From: Clostridia bacterium
GTDB taxonomy: Bacteria; Bacillota; Clostridia; Christensenellales; Aristaeellaceae
Direction of reading: 5' to 3'
Assembly (NCBI GenBank): GCA_017532155.1
Contig: JAFXJP010000050.1
Span: forward strand, 1 to 52,132
Length of the DNA: 52,132 nucleotides
Shown: one piece after another, positions 10,101-16,371 of the stretch
Layout: each line of letters opens with the position of its first letter
Position numbering within the stretch: position 1 is the stretch's first letter
Notes under the pieces: model-generated
The model's input: the letters and a program-made list of their open reading frames with translations, nothing else
Told to the model about the DNA's origin: nothing
Databases searched by the model: none
Made by a program: the position numbers and the translations under genes

Positions 10101-10992
10101 CGGCAGCATAAAGAACGGACTTGTCCCAATCGGACTGCTTTTCGCGCTCGTCCTTGGCCACGGCCACATGATGAGAGCCGAGATTGACAGACGCGCCGGC
10201 AGCATCCTCCACAGATACGGACACATAGGTAGCAAAGCCCCAATAGGGCGGGAGAATATCAAAGGTCTGCGTGCCTTCGCCCATGGTAAAGTCCTTGGTA
10301 GTGGACTTTTCGCCCGTGGTAATCTGCACGTGAACGGTATAAGGCGCAGTGCCGCCAGACGCAGTGACAGCAAAATAGATATTCTGCGCATCTTCGCCGC
10401 CAACACGGGCATAGGCGCTCATGCCGGACAAAGAAGCCTGCAGCGCGGGCGCGACAACAGGAGCCTCAGTCGGTTCAACAGGGGCTTCGGTGGGAACGAT
10501 GGGCGCTTCCGTGGGATCGGCGGGAGCTTCCGTAGGATCGGCAGGCGCTTCCGTAGGATCAGCGGGAGCTTCCGTAGGATCGGCAGGAGCTTCGGTGGGA
10601 ACGATGGGCGCTTCCGTGGGATCGGCGGGAGCTTCCGTAGGATCGACTACAGGAGCTTCCGTCGGATCAACGGGCACTTCCGTAGGATCAACGGGCGCTT
10701 CCGTAGGATCAACGGGCGCTTCCGTAGGATCGGCAGGCGCTTCCGTAGGATCGGCAGGAGCTTCCGTAGGATCGGCAGGAGCCTCCGTAGGATCGGCAGG
10801 AGCTTCCGTAGGATCGGTTACCGTCTCCGTTGCTGTAGGTTCTTCTACCACAATCACGCCTTCATCGGTATGCTCGTGGTCGTGGTCATGCTCTTCCGTG
10901 CCTTCCGCAAACACCGTTACGGGCGTCATAGGAAGCAGCATGGTACATACCAGCAGCATCGAGATAGCGCGTTTCCACATCGTACTCATCAT
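1..10992 (-). CDS. Giant secreted CHAP-domain protein with cysteine repeats (partial)
   Basis: One uninterrupted minus-strand frame of 3,664 codons that is still open at the left edge, so the C-terminus is missing. The start ATG at 10992 follows AGAAGGA by 5 nt; a second ATG follows directly. In order: signal peptide (about residues 1-30), a Pro/Thr/Glu/Ala linker of PTEAPAD-type heptads (about 55-180), a CHAP-type amidase/peptidase domain (about 300-450) with Cys349 in an EWC motif, His411 in THIGIV and Glu427/Asn429 in IEGN, an InlB-B-like module (about 705-785), a region of 'open' secreted-protein sequence, then from about residue 1280 onward roughly 39-49-residue repeats of the form PTCT-x-x-G-x-x-x-G-x-x-C-x-x-CG-E ending in GHT. 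CHAP domains cut peptidoglycan, so a cell-wall role is likely. The role of the repeats is unknown. It sits 57 nt downstream of the Wzy gene, as the apparent last gene of the exopolysaccharide operon. Confidence 0.93.
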   Translation of the reverse strand, partial: MMSTMWKRAISMLLVCTMLLPMTPVTVFAEGTEEHDHDHEHTDEGVIVVEEPTATETVTDPTEAPADPTEAPADPTEAPADPTEAPADPTEAPVDPTEAPVDPTEVPVDPTEAPVVDPTEAPADPTEAPIVPTEAPADPTEAPADPTEAPADPTEAPADPTEAPIVPTEAPVEPTEAPVVAPALQASLSGMSAYARVGGEDAQNIYFAVTASGGTAPYTVHVQITTGEKSTTKDFTMGEGTQTFDILPPYWGFATYVSVSVEDAAGASVNLGSHHVAVAKDEREKQSDWDKSVLYAADLTGDWSDDLVSIAITQLGYESSKVDFRYYNGGYQYYSRYAHAEGMDYHEWCTPFIAFCARYAGIDRDDLGFDGSVWMWIENVKAMGAYRDRSYIPQKGDIIFISFDDPDVATHIGIVYDGGKGYAYTIEGNVSSMVDKRLRVLYKEDAPENKGLKPEEMTDLPYHVVGYASIDALQEIVHQAAIDDCKAEIDAFLLKHFGDTTGWTENEYGNAIMGKFYESEDAIAIIQADYDALQNYIIAKGEAGDIVDADLDTMLAHGSFSKFVFVWESMMESYNSAVPATTVTVLDGQVSATDTQNTIKNSSGTLTATAKGGMLSKKTNTITITNETEKTVTLSFDYSVSNASSFTIDGASSATTGTHSKLLNSGESTVFAITSNSGFSNLTVTLTISNISLVEAATASDVTFNYDSTLGSVTVGGTAVEAGATQEIALTGAALVATPASGANFLGWVDAADGSILSTDTSYTLTPAADMTVQAAFAKDGGTPWFAVGGVGAAQSYKDGWLGTTATYYNVSALSYLFDNLTGAITKTTSSASKYIVLMNSGTLVAGNYTIPSGVTLLIPFDAANTLYTTTPCSTDTYTTPTVYRTLTLAEGAKLTINGEMSLSAKHKYAAGGKKDGGAPTGDVSFVRMNNGSNITVNDGGKLYVYGFITGDGTVTANSGSAVYEMFQIADFRGGTQSTDMDNGVFPMSQYYVQNIEVPMTIYSGATEYSYTTIYMSSSAFGTSVGFIGGSSAMFNLSSGYVTKRYDGSSDRLMVEANGDLSVSGINMKIGTSSINSKNYELPINSNITVTVKSGKTITLGQDIAMLPGSKIIIEEGAQCTLASGCNIYVYDADEWGNFVYSDSANRTHQMVAYAPSKTGSHDMSEDAAIEVNGTVDVSAGSAYTTAGGANITGVEGGKVTVGTPGTQTVTHQLVQGTDYTEILLTSAKLKNADGTYVETGKHTSETAITYTYTAGKWVCSEHVRPEGTTCADAGTCVVCGEPVSAQEHSYDAGVVTAPTCTAEGYTTYTCTVCGGSYTNNETAALGHTEETIAGKAATCTETGLTDGKKCTVCGEVLTAQEVIPALGHTEVTDAAVAPTCTAAGKTEGKHCSTCNTILVAQEEIAALGHTPGDAATCTTAQTCTVCGEVIKAATGHTEVTDAAVAPTCTATGLTEGKHCSVCGETIEAQKVVDALGHDMAAATCTVLATCERCGYTEGELLPHTPGAEATCTTAQTCTVCGKELAPATGHTPGAEATCTAPQTCTVCGEKLADAKGHSYNDGVVTAPTCTEKGYTTYTCSACGDTYTANEVAALGHTEVTDAAVAPTCTETGLTEGKHCTACGAVTVAQTVVAALGHTEVTDAAVAPTCTATGKTEGKHCSTCNTVLVAQEETPALGHKEETIAAVAPTCTEKGKTEGKKCTVCGEITVAQEEIAALGHTEVVDAAVDATCTTEGKTEGKHCSVCNEVLVAQEVVAAKGHTEVIDEAKAPTCTETGLTEGKHCSVCGETIVAQTVVNALGHTEVIDAAVDATCTTEGKTEGKHCSVCNEVLKAQEETPALGHKEETIAAVAPTCTEKGKTEGKKCTVCDEITVAQTEIDALGHTEVIDAAEAPTCTETGLTEGKHCSVCGEVLVKQEVVAAKGHTEVIDEAVAPTCTATGLTEGKHCTACGAVTVAQTVVAALGHTPGAEATCTTAQTCTVCGELIKNAKGHDLLKVDAKAATCTEDGHNEYEYCKDCDYTTKVVIPATNHKDTLVQVEAKDATCTEAGYEAYEYCTKCDYTTYKEIPATGHNEVVDAAQDPTCTETGLTEGKHCSVCGEVLVAQNVVAALGHTEVIDEAKAPTCTETGLTEGKHCSACGEVLVKQEVVPIAHSMVTVPGKTPTCIEAGWAEYEYCSICGSGEVPADKVLPIDPNNHVHIITYEQGQTATCYQIGYAKGATQCEDCKVWTAGYLSDAVKHDFVEYSRTPATCCADGLLVERCKWYETCGESRETVLTDRPDHNMQIAETSGVKLMENGEYALTDCTQSGTLIYKCQNNGCTETRYTMVAALDAHANIVTDAAKAPTCTETGLTEGSHCETCGTVIVKQDVVEAIAHRNAVAKTVEATCYATGYGEGSMYCPDCNTWTVANVTAKVEHNMSIETSRQDATCVATGLVEYKCQWHDGIHCTETSSTVLPVLGHEWDRITEEKWQITTEPTCYAKGVKTWDCAYCDEILTESIDMLEHTYDAGVATGAEKDENGVWVATSCTEDGQVVYTCQNAGCTAENSATHTKTEVIQAPGHQWDEDGYQAATCTEPGHASICGVCGFVPENAELPALGHDYVVAPTNATYSEKDGWKPIDCTEDSYVVYTCQRCDEGTKDHSIKTVIANAATEHAWGEGNIITEPTCTKEGSKKFVCGTCGIEKTETIAATGHKLGEEITEDANCGVNGRVYKKCSACDYEELVRTLPATGEHTWVLTADSVGVKEEDGQYVATSCTENGTAVLKCSVCGADDTRVIAATGHKLGEEITEDANCGVNGRVYKKCSVCDYEELVRTLPATGNHTWELTEESVGVVEVKDENGVVTYKATVCTDGGVAKLECAVCQQTDTKEIAPVAHVFGAWYTTKEAACEVAGEKRRDCENCDSFETQEITALEHSWTVIQAIPAQCGKEGCTGGTQCTVCKIWLNNKPSEVIPALEHEYQSTVTAPTCTEKGYTTHTCPKCNDTYVDTYVDAFGHSYESTVTAPTCTEKGYTTHVCATCGDTYVDAYVDASGHNYVSTVTAPTCTTDGYTTHVCSTCNDTYEDERVAATGHNHVSTVTAPTCTEQGYTTHVCSKCDDTYVDSYVDALGHAYGEGVVTAPTCTTGGYTTYTCSACGATKTENIINALGHEWVEDAYVAPTCTTTGLTAGEHCDTCGAIRLQQEVIPMIDHTAVADGAVAATCTKTGLTAGSHCGVCGEVLVAQEETSALGHTPGAEATCTTAQICTVCNETLQAALGHKYEGKVTAPTCTADGYTTYTCSACGDVYTDDVVTALGHTEVIDAAVVPTCTETGLTEGKHCSVCGETIVAQNVVDALGHTPGAEATCTTAQTCTVCGEVLAEEKGHTPVTDVAVAPDCVSTGLTEGVHCSVCDAILKAQEVVDALGHTPGAEATCTTAQTCTVCGDVLVEEKGHTPVTDAAVAPDCVNTGLTEGSHCTTCGETLVAQEVIDALGHKWDAGIEAKAATCMAEGEMLYTCTVETCVDAEGKRTTKTEAIEIDAANHVWNEGVVKTPATCLTTGEMLFTCINESCVDAEGNSITKIEVIEIDAANHVWDEGVVKTPATCLATGEMLHTCTNENCVDDQGNPITKIEVIKIDPANHVWDEGIVKTPATCLATGEMLHTCTNENCVDDQGNRITKIEVI
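10446..10824 (-). repeat. 21-bp tandem repeat encoding the PTEAPAD linker
   Basis: A run of 21-bp units, each encoding a seven-residue PTEAPAD-like heptad (variants end in VD or IV). It forms the extended, probably wall-spanning linker between the signal peptide and the CHAP domain of the giant protein. The unit count is likely to vary by slippage (inference). Confidence 0.85.
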
Positions 10993-11049
10993 GTTTGTCC
11001 TTCTTTCCGAATATTATATATAAAATTGATTGAACAATTTTTCAACTTT

Positions 11050-12327
11050 CTACCCGTTTAGAGATCGTTGTCGCTGCTTTTTATTGATAAACGGAAGCGC
11101 TAATACAAAATACATAATATAGGCTTCTTCTGCACGCATTGATACATTGTATATAATCATCAATAAACAAACAGGCGCTAAAATACGTACAAGCTGACAT
11201 ATATCCCGCTGTGCTTCTCCGTTTTTTTCACGCTTTCTGGTATAGACATAAACTCCTGCAAAAAACAGCATATACAAACCCAAACCAATGATGCCTGTCT
11301 CCAAAAACATAAAGGATAAAGAAAACCAATTATAGTGAAGGTGTCCGTACTGTTCAAAGAAAGCTGTATTCAAAAAACTAAATGCCGATGTATCACAATT
11401 TCCCAAGCCCAATCCCAGCAGCCGTTCCGGCCAGTTTTTTAAGAAGCGATCCCAAACAATCGGTATTGCTGTCAAGCGATTCATATCACCACGGCCTGTG
11501 TAGCCTGAAGATGAAGTTGCAACCTCTACTATGTTGCTGATATTCAGAAATCCCCTGAAGCGCGGGAAGATTGCCACCAGCAGCATTGCCCCTACATATA
11601 CGCCGACACTTGCAGCAATAACAATCCACAGCTTTTTTATTGATGTTCGCGTTATCAGCAACGCCATAGCAACAATCAACACAAACAAGATAAAGAAAAA
11701 TCTCAATTCTGCCAATGCAGCAATCATCAATGCCATTCCACACTTCATCAGGCACGTTTTCGTTGTTTCTTTTCCATTGATATAATTCAAAATGCTTCTT
11801 GCTAAAACGATACTGAAAAAAATGATCGTCTTGCTATTACAACCAACACTTGTTCCGAAAATCCCTCCCAAATAGTCCATTTTTTTGCCCAGTACAAAAA
11901 ACTGAAAAATCGAAACTGCAAAATTTACATAAAACAGCTTATCAAATATTTCCATTATTTCCGCCACATTCTGCTCTCGCAGGAACATACAGCATGCAAA
12001 GAAATAAATAAAGTAACGAAAATTATTTCGAAAACCCCATAAATAGTACAAAGGACTTTTACTATTTATAATAAATCCAAATAGTGTGAAAACCCAAAAT
12101 ACCATAACCAGCGTCAGTAGACTTGCCGTTTCTCTGTTTGGCATACGGAAATGGTTTATCACTATAGTAACAAGCAACCCCAACCACACAACATCTGCTG
12201 TATATTTAAACAATTCCGGGAAATTCAGCAAATCCAAAAGCAAACCGAAACTAAACACAATGGCAAGCATCAGCAAAACCATTGTTTCGTTTTGTCCTCT
12301 CTTTTTGATTCGCAAAGTGAACTGCAT
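11050..12327 (-). CDS. Wzy-like O-antigen/exopolysaccharide polymerase
   Basis: A 425-residue polytopic membrane protein with about ten to twelve hydrophobic segments and a large loop between residues about 250 and 330. The shape, length and the loop motif GLGLGNCDT resemble the Wzy/O-antigen ligase superfamily, which joins lipid-linked repeat units outside the membrane. Sequence in this family is poorly conserved, so the assignment rests on topology and operon position. The ATG follows AAAGGA by 8 nt, and that ribosome-binding site overlaps the stop codon of the upstream GT2 gene. The gene is clearly more AT-rich than the upstream operon genes, as polymerase genes of polysaccharide loci often are. 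Confidence 0.8.
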   Translation of the reverse strand: MQFTLRIKKRGQNETMVLLMLAIVFSFGLLLDLLNFPELFKYTADVVWLGLLVTIVINHFRMPNRETASLLTLVMVFWVFTLFGFIINSKSPLYYLWGFRNNFRYFIYFFACCMFLREQNVAEIMEIFDKLFYVNFAVSIFQFFVLGKKMDYLGGIFGTSVGCNSKTIIFFSIVLARSILNYINGKETTKTCLMKCGMALMIAALAELRFFFILFVLIVAMALLITRTSIKKLWIVIAASVGVYVGAMLLVAIFPRFRGFLNISNIVEVATSSSGYTGRGDMNRLTAIPIVWDRFLKNWPERLLGLGLGNCDTSAFSFLNTAFFEQYGHLHYNWFSLSFMFLETGIIGLGLYMLFFAGVYVYTRKREKNGEAQRDICQLVRILAPVCLLMIIYNVSMRAEEAYIMYFVLALPFINKKQRQRSLNG

Positions 12328-12331
12328 GTGT

Positions 12332-13375
12332 TTATCCTTTCAAATTTCTTAACCAGGCCAGCGCATAACATATGCATACGCTTTTTTTGCGCATTGCCCA
12401 GAATAAAACTTTTTTAGTGTACGCTTCACCAGAATAATCATACTCAGGCAATGCTTCCTGAAGCAGGGAATCCTGTACAACCTCCCGCATGAGCCTTTGC
12501 TTTTCCACAAATTTTTCCTTACAAGCTACAATTTGCTTAAGCACGCCCATCACTAACCCCAAATACATCGTCGTAATTTCTGGTGTTATCTCACAATCGT
12601 ATTTTTTGCTCTGCTCCATCATAGCAATTGCAAATTTTCGTGTTCTTTGATATCGATCCTTACAATAAGAGCGCGACAATGATTTGGGGTTCACGACGTA
12701 AAAGTAAAGCGCCTTTCGAATAAACGCAGCCTTTTCAACAAACTGGTACAACTCAAACATGGAATAGAAATCTTCGGAGATAATTTCCCTTTCCGATACA
12801 AATTTCCAGCCTACACGCTTGATAAGCTGCATAGAAATCAGAGAAAAGCACGCGCTCAACAATAAATTCCAGTTTTCGCCCGTTGCTGCATTATGACTAA
12901 CCAACCGGGGAATCAAATTTTCCTTGATCTCCGTGCCGCTGAAAACCTCCTTAGGCGGCAAGGGGATCCTTTCCCCGATGACTTTACCGTCATTTGTAAC
13001 ATCCGTATTCCCAAAGCTGACAATATCTGCCTTAGTATCTTCAATCACCCGCCAGCATTCTTCAATCGTTGTTGGCGCAACATAGTCATCGCTGTCAAAA
13101 AAGCAGATATACTCACCCGTGGCGTTCTCTATGCCAGTATTTCTCGCATATCCCAAACCACCGTTTTCTTTATGCACCACCTTGATCCGCTTGTCTTTTT
13201 GCGCCCAAGCATCGCACATAGAGGGGCAGGCGTCGGGAGAACCATCATCAACCAGGATAATCTCCAGCTTCCTGTAGGTCTGGTTCACAACGCTCTGCAC
13301 GCATCTGTCCAGATATGCTTCAACGTTGTATACCGGAATTACGACCGAGACAATTCCTTCGTTCACGTTGTTCAC
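12332..13375 (-). CDS. Family 2 glycosyltransferase
   Basis: A 347-residue GT2 (GT-A fold) enzyme that transfers a sugar from a nucleotide donor to the growing lipid-linked repeat unit. The N-terminal half carries SVVIPVYN (residues 10-17), DDGS (43-46) and the metal-binding DSDDY (94-98). The C-terminal half is variable and probably sets the acceptor. It starts with GTG at 13375, 10 nt after AGGAGG. It belongs to the AT-rich glycosyltransferase/polymerase block of the operon. The sugar cannot be predicted. Confidence 0.88.
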   Translation of the reverse strand: MNNVNEGIVSVVIPVYNVEAYLDRCVQSVVNQTYRKLEIILVDDGSPDACPSMCDAWAQKDKRIKVVHKENGGLGYARNTGIENATGEYICFFDSDDYVAPTTIEECWRVIEDTKADIVSFGNTDVTNDGKVIGERIPLPPKEVFSGTEIKENLIPRLVSHNAATGENWNLLLSACFSLISMQLIKRVGWKFVSEREIISEDFYSMFELYQFVEKAAFIRKALYFYVVNPKSLSRSYCKDRYQRTRKFAIAMMEQSKKYDCEITPEITTMYLGLVMGVLKQIVACKEKFVEKQRLMREVVQDSLLQEALPEYDYSGEAYTKKVLFWAMRKKSVCICYALAWLRNLKG

Positions 13376-13404
13376 CCGTCGCTCACCTCCTGAACGCTTG
13401 TTCT

Positions 13405-14490
13405 TTATATGGGGCAGTTTCTTATGTAGAATTCTTCTAACTTTTCCTTGGCGTACGCTATATCATATCGCGTGTTTGTTGTTGAAATTATTTTTCTTTC
13501 CTTCCCTTTTGCCGCAATTATCTGTTCAGCCCATTCTTCCTTCGTTCGCTCAAGACCAATGAATGTACATTGATCAGTAAAAACTACCTCGTCAGATACT
13601 TTATCTGAGAAAAAGCACGGTAATCCTGCATACTGGGCTTCTATACCAACAACAGGAACGCCTTCAAACAACGATGGTAAAACAAATGCATCCATTGCTT
13701 GATAAAGATTCTGCACATCGTTTCTGCTTCCTAGAAAATGCACTTGTTTGCTCAGGCCTAGCTCTTCAACCCTGTTCCTTGCTTCCTTTTCTTTCTCCCC
13801 TTTTCCTATAAGCAGCAAAATACTATCAGGCTCATGCTTTCTAATCTCAGAAAAAATATCGATCAAAAATACTTGATTCTTCGCATAAGAAAATCTTCCG
13901 ATATGCCCTATAACAAACTTTTCATCCAGCTGCATTTCTTTTCTTATTCTATTTCGTATATCAGCCGAATAAACAAAGCTTGAAGCCTCAATTGCATTGG
14001 GAACCACCTCAAAAGTTCTTCCTCGAAACAAGAATTCTCCAGCTTCTTGACCACAAGCCAAACGATAATTAGCAACACTCGGTATACAATATCTGAAACA
14101 CTGTTTCAGTATATATTTTATATCTTTATCAATAGCTGTGTTGTGACTGTGCGCAATCCTTACCGGTATTTTTGCTCTTTTCGCGGCAAACAAAGGAATA
14201 TAACTCATCGCATCAATATGAGAATGTACAATCCTATATTCGGGATGTTCTGCAAAAAAGCGCTTCATATATGCGAAATACGCAGGATAGTTTTGCGGAT
14301 AAAGGCGCGGTGCATAATAAACCCGGCCACCCATTGCGATGATTTCATCGTCATAGTCTGACTTTTCGGGTCTATGTGTCAGAAAATCAAACTGGATTTT
14401 CGTCCTGTCCATGTTACGATAATAATTCATCAGCATAGTTTCCAAACCAGCCCGATGCATATTATTAACGCACTGCAGCACCCGTATCAT
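13405..14490 (-). CDS. Family 4 glycosyltransferase (EpsF-like)
   Basis: A 361-residue GT-B glycosyltransferase. It has the N-terminal QCVNNMHRAGLETML motif typical of EpsF/capsular GT4 enzymes and the C-terminal E-x7-E nucleotide-sugar motif in LFEGVPVVGIEAQ. The ATG at 14490 is 7 nt after GGAGG and directly follows the upstream gene's TGA, so translation is probably coupled. It acts on the cytoplasmic face of the membrane in repeat-unit assembly. The gene is AT-rich compared with its upstream neighbour. Confidence 0.87.
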   Translation of the reverse strand: MIRVLQCVNNMHRAGLETMLMNYYRNMDRTKIQFDFLTHRPEKSDYDDEIIAMGGRVYYAPRLYPQNYPAYFAYMKRFFAEHPEYRIVHSHIDAMSYIPLFAAKRAKIPVRIAHSHNTAIDKDIKYILKQCFRYCIPSVANYRLACGQEAGEFLFRGRTFEVVPNAIEASSFVYSADIRNRIRKEMQLDEKFVIGHIGRFSYAKNQVFLIDIFSEIRKHEPDSILLLIGKGEKEKEARNRVEELGLSKQVHFLGSRNDVQNLYQAMDAFVLPSLFEGVPVVGIEAQYAGLPCFFSDKVSDEVVFTDQCTFIGLERTKEEWAEQIIAAKGKERKIISTTNTRYDIAYAKEKLEEFYIRNCPI

Positions 14491-15609
14491 TCATGATCCT
14501 CCGTAAGCTTTCAATGTTAATTTCGTTGATTCATCCCAGCCATACTGGCTGCAGATAAACGTCGCCGCGGTTTCTTTGTAACCCTGTACCGTTAAAAAAT
14601 CATCGCACAATGTTTGCAGGCAATTTCTGAGCGATTGTACATTACCTTTCAGGAAAGTGAGCCCATGATCGCGCACCACATCGGCATTTTCCGCAATGTC
14701 AGATACTACGCAGCAATTGCCGTAGCTCATTGCCTCCAGCAGGCTCAGCGGCATGCCCTCCAGGTCGGATGGCAAAACATACAGATAAGCGTTGCTGTAC
14801 AGCTCCTCCAGCGTCTGACCCTGTACAAAGCCGGTAAAGAGGATTTTTTCATTGCCCGCCGCCATCTTTTTCAGCGATTCAAAATAATCATCCGAGTCGC
14901 TTGCACCGCCGGCAATCACCAGTTTTTTATCCGTTTGGAGGCCCTGATAGGCCTCGATCAGATAATGAATGCCCTTTTCCGGCGTGATACGGCCCAGATA
15001 CAGAATGTAATCATCTTTATTCAGGCCATAATCCTGTCGGATTTTGTCTGCCGGTTTATTTTCTACCGGCGTCACACCATTGGGAATCAGGCGTGTTTCG
15101 CGGTTGTAGTGCGCCTTGAAGTATTCCTGCACGCCCCGGCTGAGCACGATGATCTCATCAGCATACTTTGCTGCGCACTTTTCACCCAGCAGGATGTATG
15201 TGCGCGCCAGGCGGCCCCATTTACTGCGCTGATGATCCAGCCCATGTACCGTGACAACGCACTTTTTGCCAAACAGCTTGGTCAAAAAGAGTGTTGCACA
15301 GGGCCCCTCCGTGTGGAAATGCACCACATCATAGCGGCCAAAGGCCGCGCATACGGAGGCAAAGGCCGAAGCCGTCATCGCAGCAATGCCCTTGATGTTG
15401 ATCGCCGGCACCGTTTTCAGCCTTACGCCTTGAAATTCCTTCCGCTTTTCGCCGTCAAACTCCCTGCCGCTGACATGATGTCCGCCGCGGTTATAACAGG
15501 TCACCTGATGGCCTTTTGCAGCCATGCGAACTGCCAGCTCCGCCACAACAATCTCCACGCCGCCCTCGCGGGAAGGCACGCGCTTGTGACCCAGCATCGC
15601 AATCCGCAT
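14491..15609 (-). CDS. Family 4 glycosyltransferase
   Basis: A 372-residue GT-B enzyme beginning MRIAMLGHKRVPSREGGVE, a start typical of capsule rhamnosyl-/glucosyl-transferase relatives. The C-terminal half has GRITPEKGI and the E-x7-E motif in DLEGMPLSLLEAMSYG. The RBS AAAGGAG lies 6-7 nt before the ATG. It is the first glycosyltransferase after the priming enzyme in operon order, so it plausibly adds the second sugar (inference from gene order only). Confidence 0.88.
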   Translation of the reverse strand: MRIAMLGHKRVPSREGGVEIVVAELAVRMAAKGHQVTCYNRGGHHVSGREFDGEKRKEFQGVRLKTVPAINIKGIAAMTASAFASVCAAFGRYDVVHFHTEGPCATLFLTKLFGKKCVVTVHGLDHQRSKWGRLARTYILLGEKCAAKYADEIIVLSRGVQEYFKAHYNRETRLIPNGVTPVENKPADKIRQDYGLNKDDYILYLGRITPEKGIHYLIEAYQGLQTDKKLVIAGGASDSDDYFESLKKMAAGNEKILFTGFVQGQTLEELYSNAYLYVLPSDLEGMPLSLLEAMSYGNCCVVSDIAENADVVRDHGLTFLKGNVQSLRNCLQTLCDDFLTVQGYKETAATFICSQYGWDESTKLTLKAYGGS

Positions 15610-15628
15610 GTTTTTTCTCCTTTTGGCT

Positions 15629-16339
15629 TTATTCGCCTTCCATATTCAGTACAGCCTTAAATGTGCTGAGAATAATTTTCCAGTCTGTCAGGAAACTGCG
15701 TTCCTCTATATATTTCAAGTCCAGCGCCACCCACTGTGCAAAGCTCAGGCTGTTGCGCATATGCTGAATTTGCCAATAGCAGGTCAAACCCGGCGTAATG
15801 CTCAGGCGCTGGCGCGCATAATCGTCGTATTGTTCGGTTTCACGAGGCAGCGGCGGCCGGGGGCCTACGATGCTCATGTCGCCTCTGAGAATATTGATCA
15901 GCTGCGGCAGCTCATCAATACTGGTTTTGCGGATAAAGCGGCCCACGCGCGTGATGCGCGGATCATTCTTGATCTTAAATACCGGGCCATCCATTTCGTT
16001 GAGGCTCATCAACTGCTCCAGCAGCTGATCAGCGTTGGGAACCATGGTGCGGAATTTGTAAAACTTGAATTTTTTACCATTTATTCCCACCCGTGTCTGC
16101 ACATAGATGGGGCTGGCGCCAGGGCTGTCGATGACGATAGCAATCGCCACTATCAGCAGCAGCGGGAACAGAACGATCAGGGCCACAATGGATAACACAA
16201 TATCCTGCAATCGCTTGAAAGGTAAATACCAATTCCTGCGCTGCAGTGCATCCTTGTGCTTTGTCATCGGTTCTTTTTGCATTTTCATTTCCGCTGTGCA
16301 TCGAGCGCAGGAATATTTTCTCTCCGTCGCCGCGTTCAT
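15629..16339 (-). CDS. Priming sugar transferase (polyprenyl-phosphate sugar-phosphotransferase)
   Basis: A WcaJ/CpsE-type catalytic domain that moves a sugar-1-phosphate from UDP-sugar to undecaprenyl phosphate, the first step of repeat-unit assembly. It has one hydrophobic anchor ([20 protein letters not shown]), then [24 protein letters not shown] and PGLTCYWQI. It is the short form without the large N-terminal multi-helix domain. I chose the ATG at 16339 because AAAGGA lies 9 nt upstream. An in-frame ATG at 16375 overlaps the LCP stop as ATGA but has no clear RBS, and would add 12 residues. A CxxC pair lies near the N-terminus. Confidence 0.88.
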   Translation of the reverse strand: MNAATERKYSCARCTAEMKMQKEPMTKHKDALQRRNWYLPFKRLQDIVLSIVALIVLFPLLLIVAIAIVIDSPGASPIYVQTRVGINGKKFKFYKFRTMVPNADQLLEQLMSLNEMDGPVFKIKNDPRITRVGRFIRKTSIDELPQLINILRGDMSIVGPRPPLPRETEQYDDYARQRLSITPGLTCYWQIQHMRNSLSFAQWVALDLKYIEERSFLTDWKIILSTFKAVLNMEGE

Positions 16340-16371
16340 GCCCAACTTTCCTTTCGCTTCAAATCGCGTAA

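Noticed and set aside
9016-11061. 681-codon plus-strand frame with FRRIGR-type repeats
   Set aside because: Antisense of the signal peptide, heptad linker and CHAP domain; its repeats are the complement of the 21-bp linker repeat.
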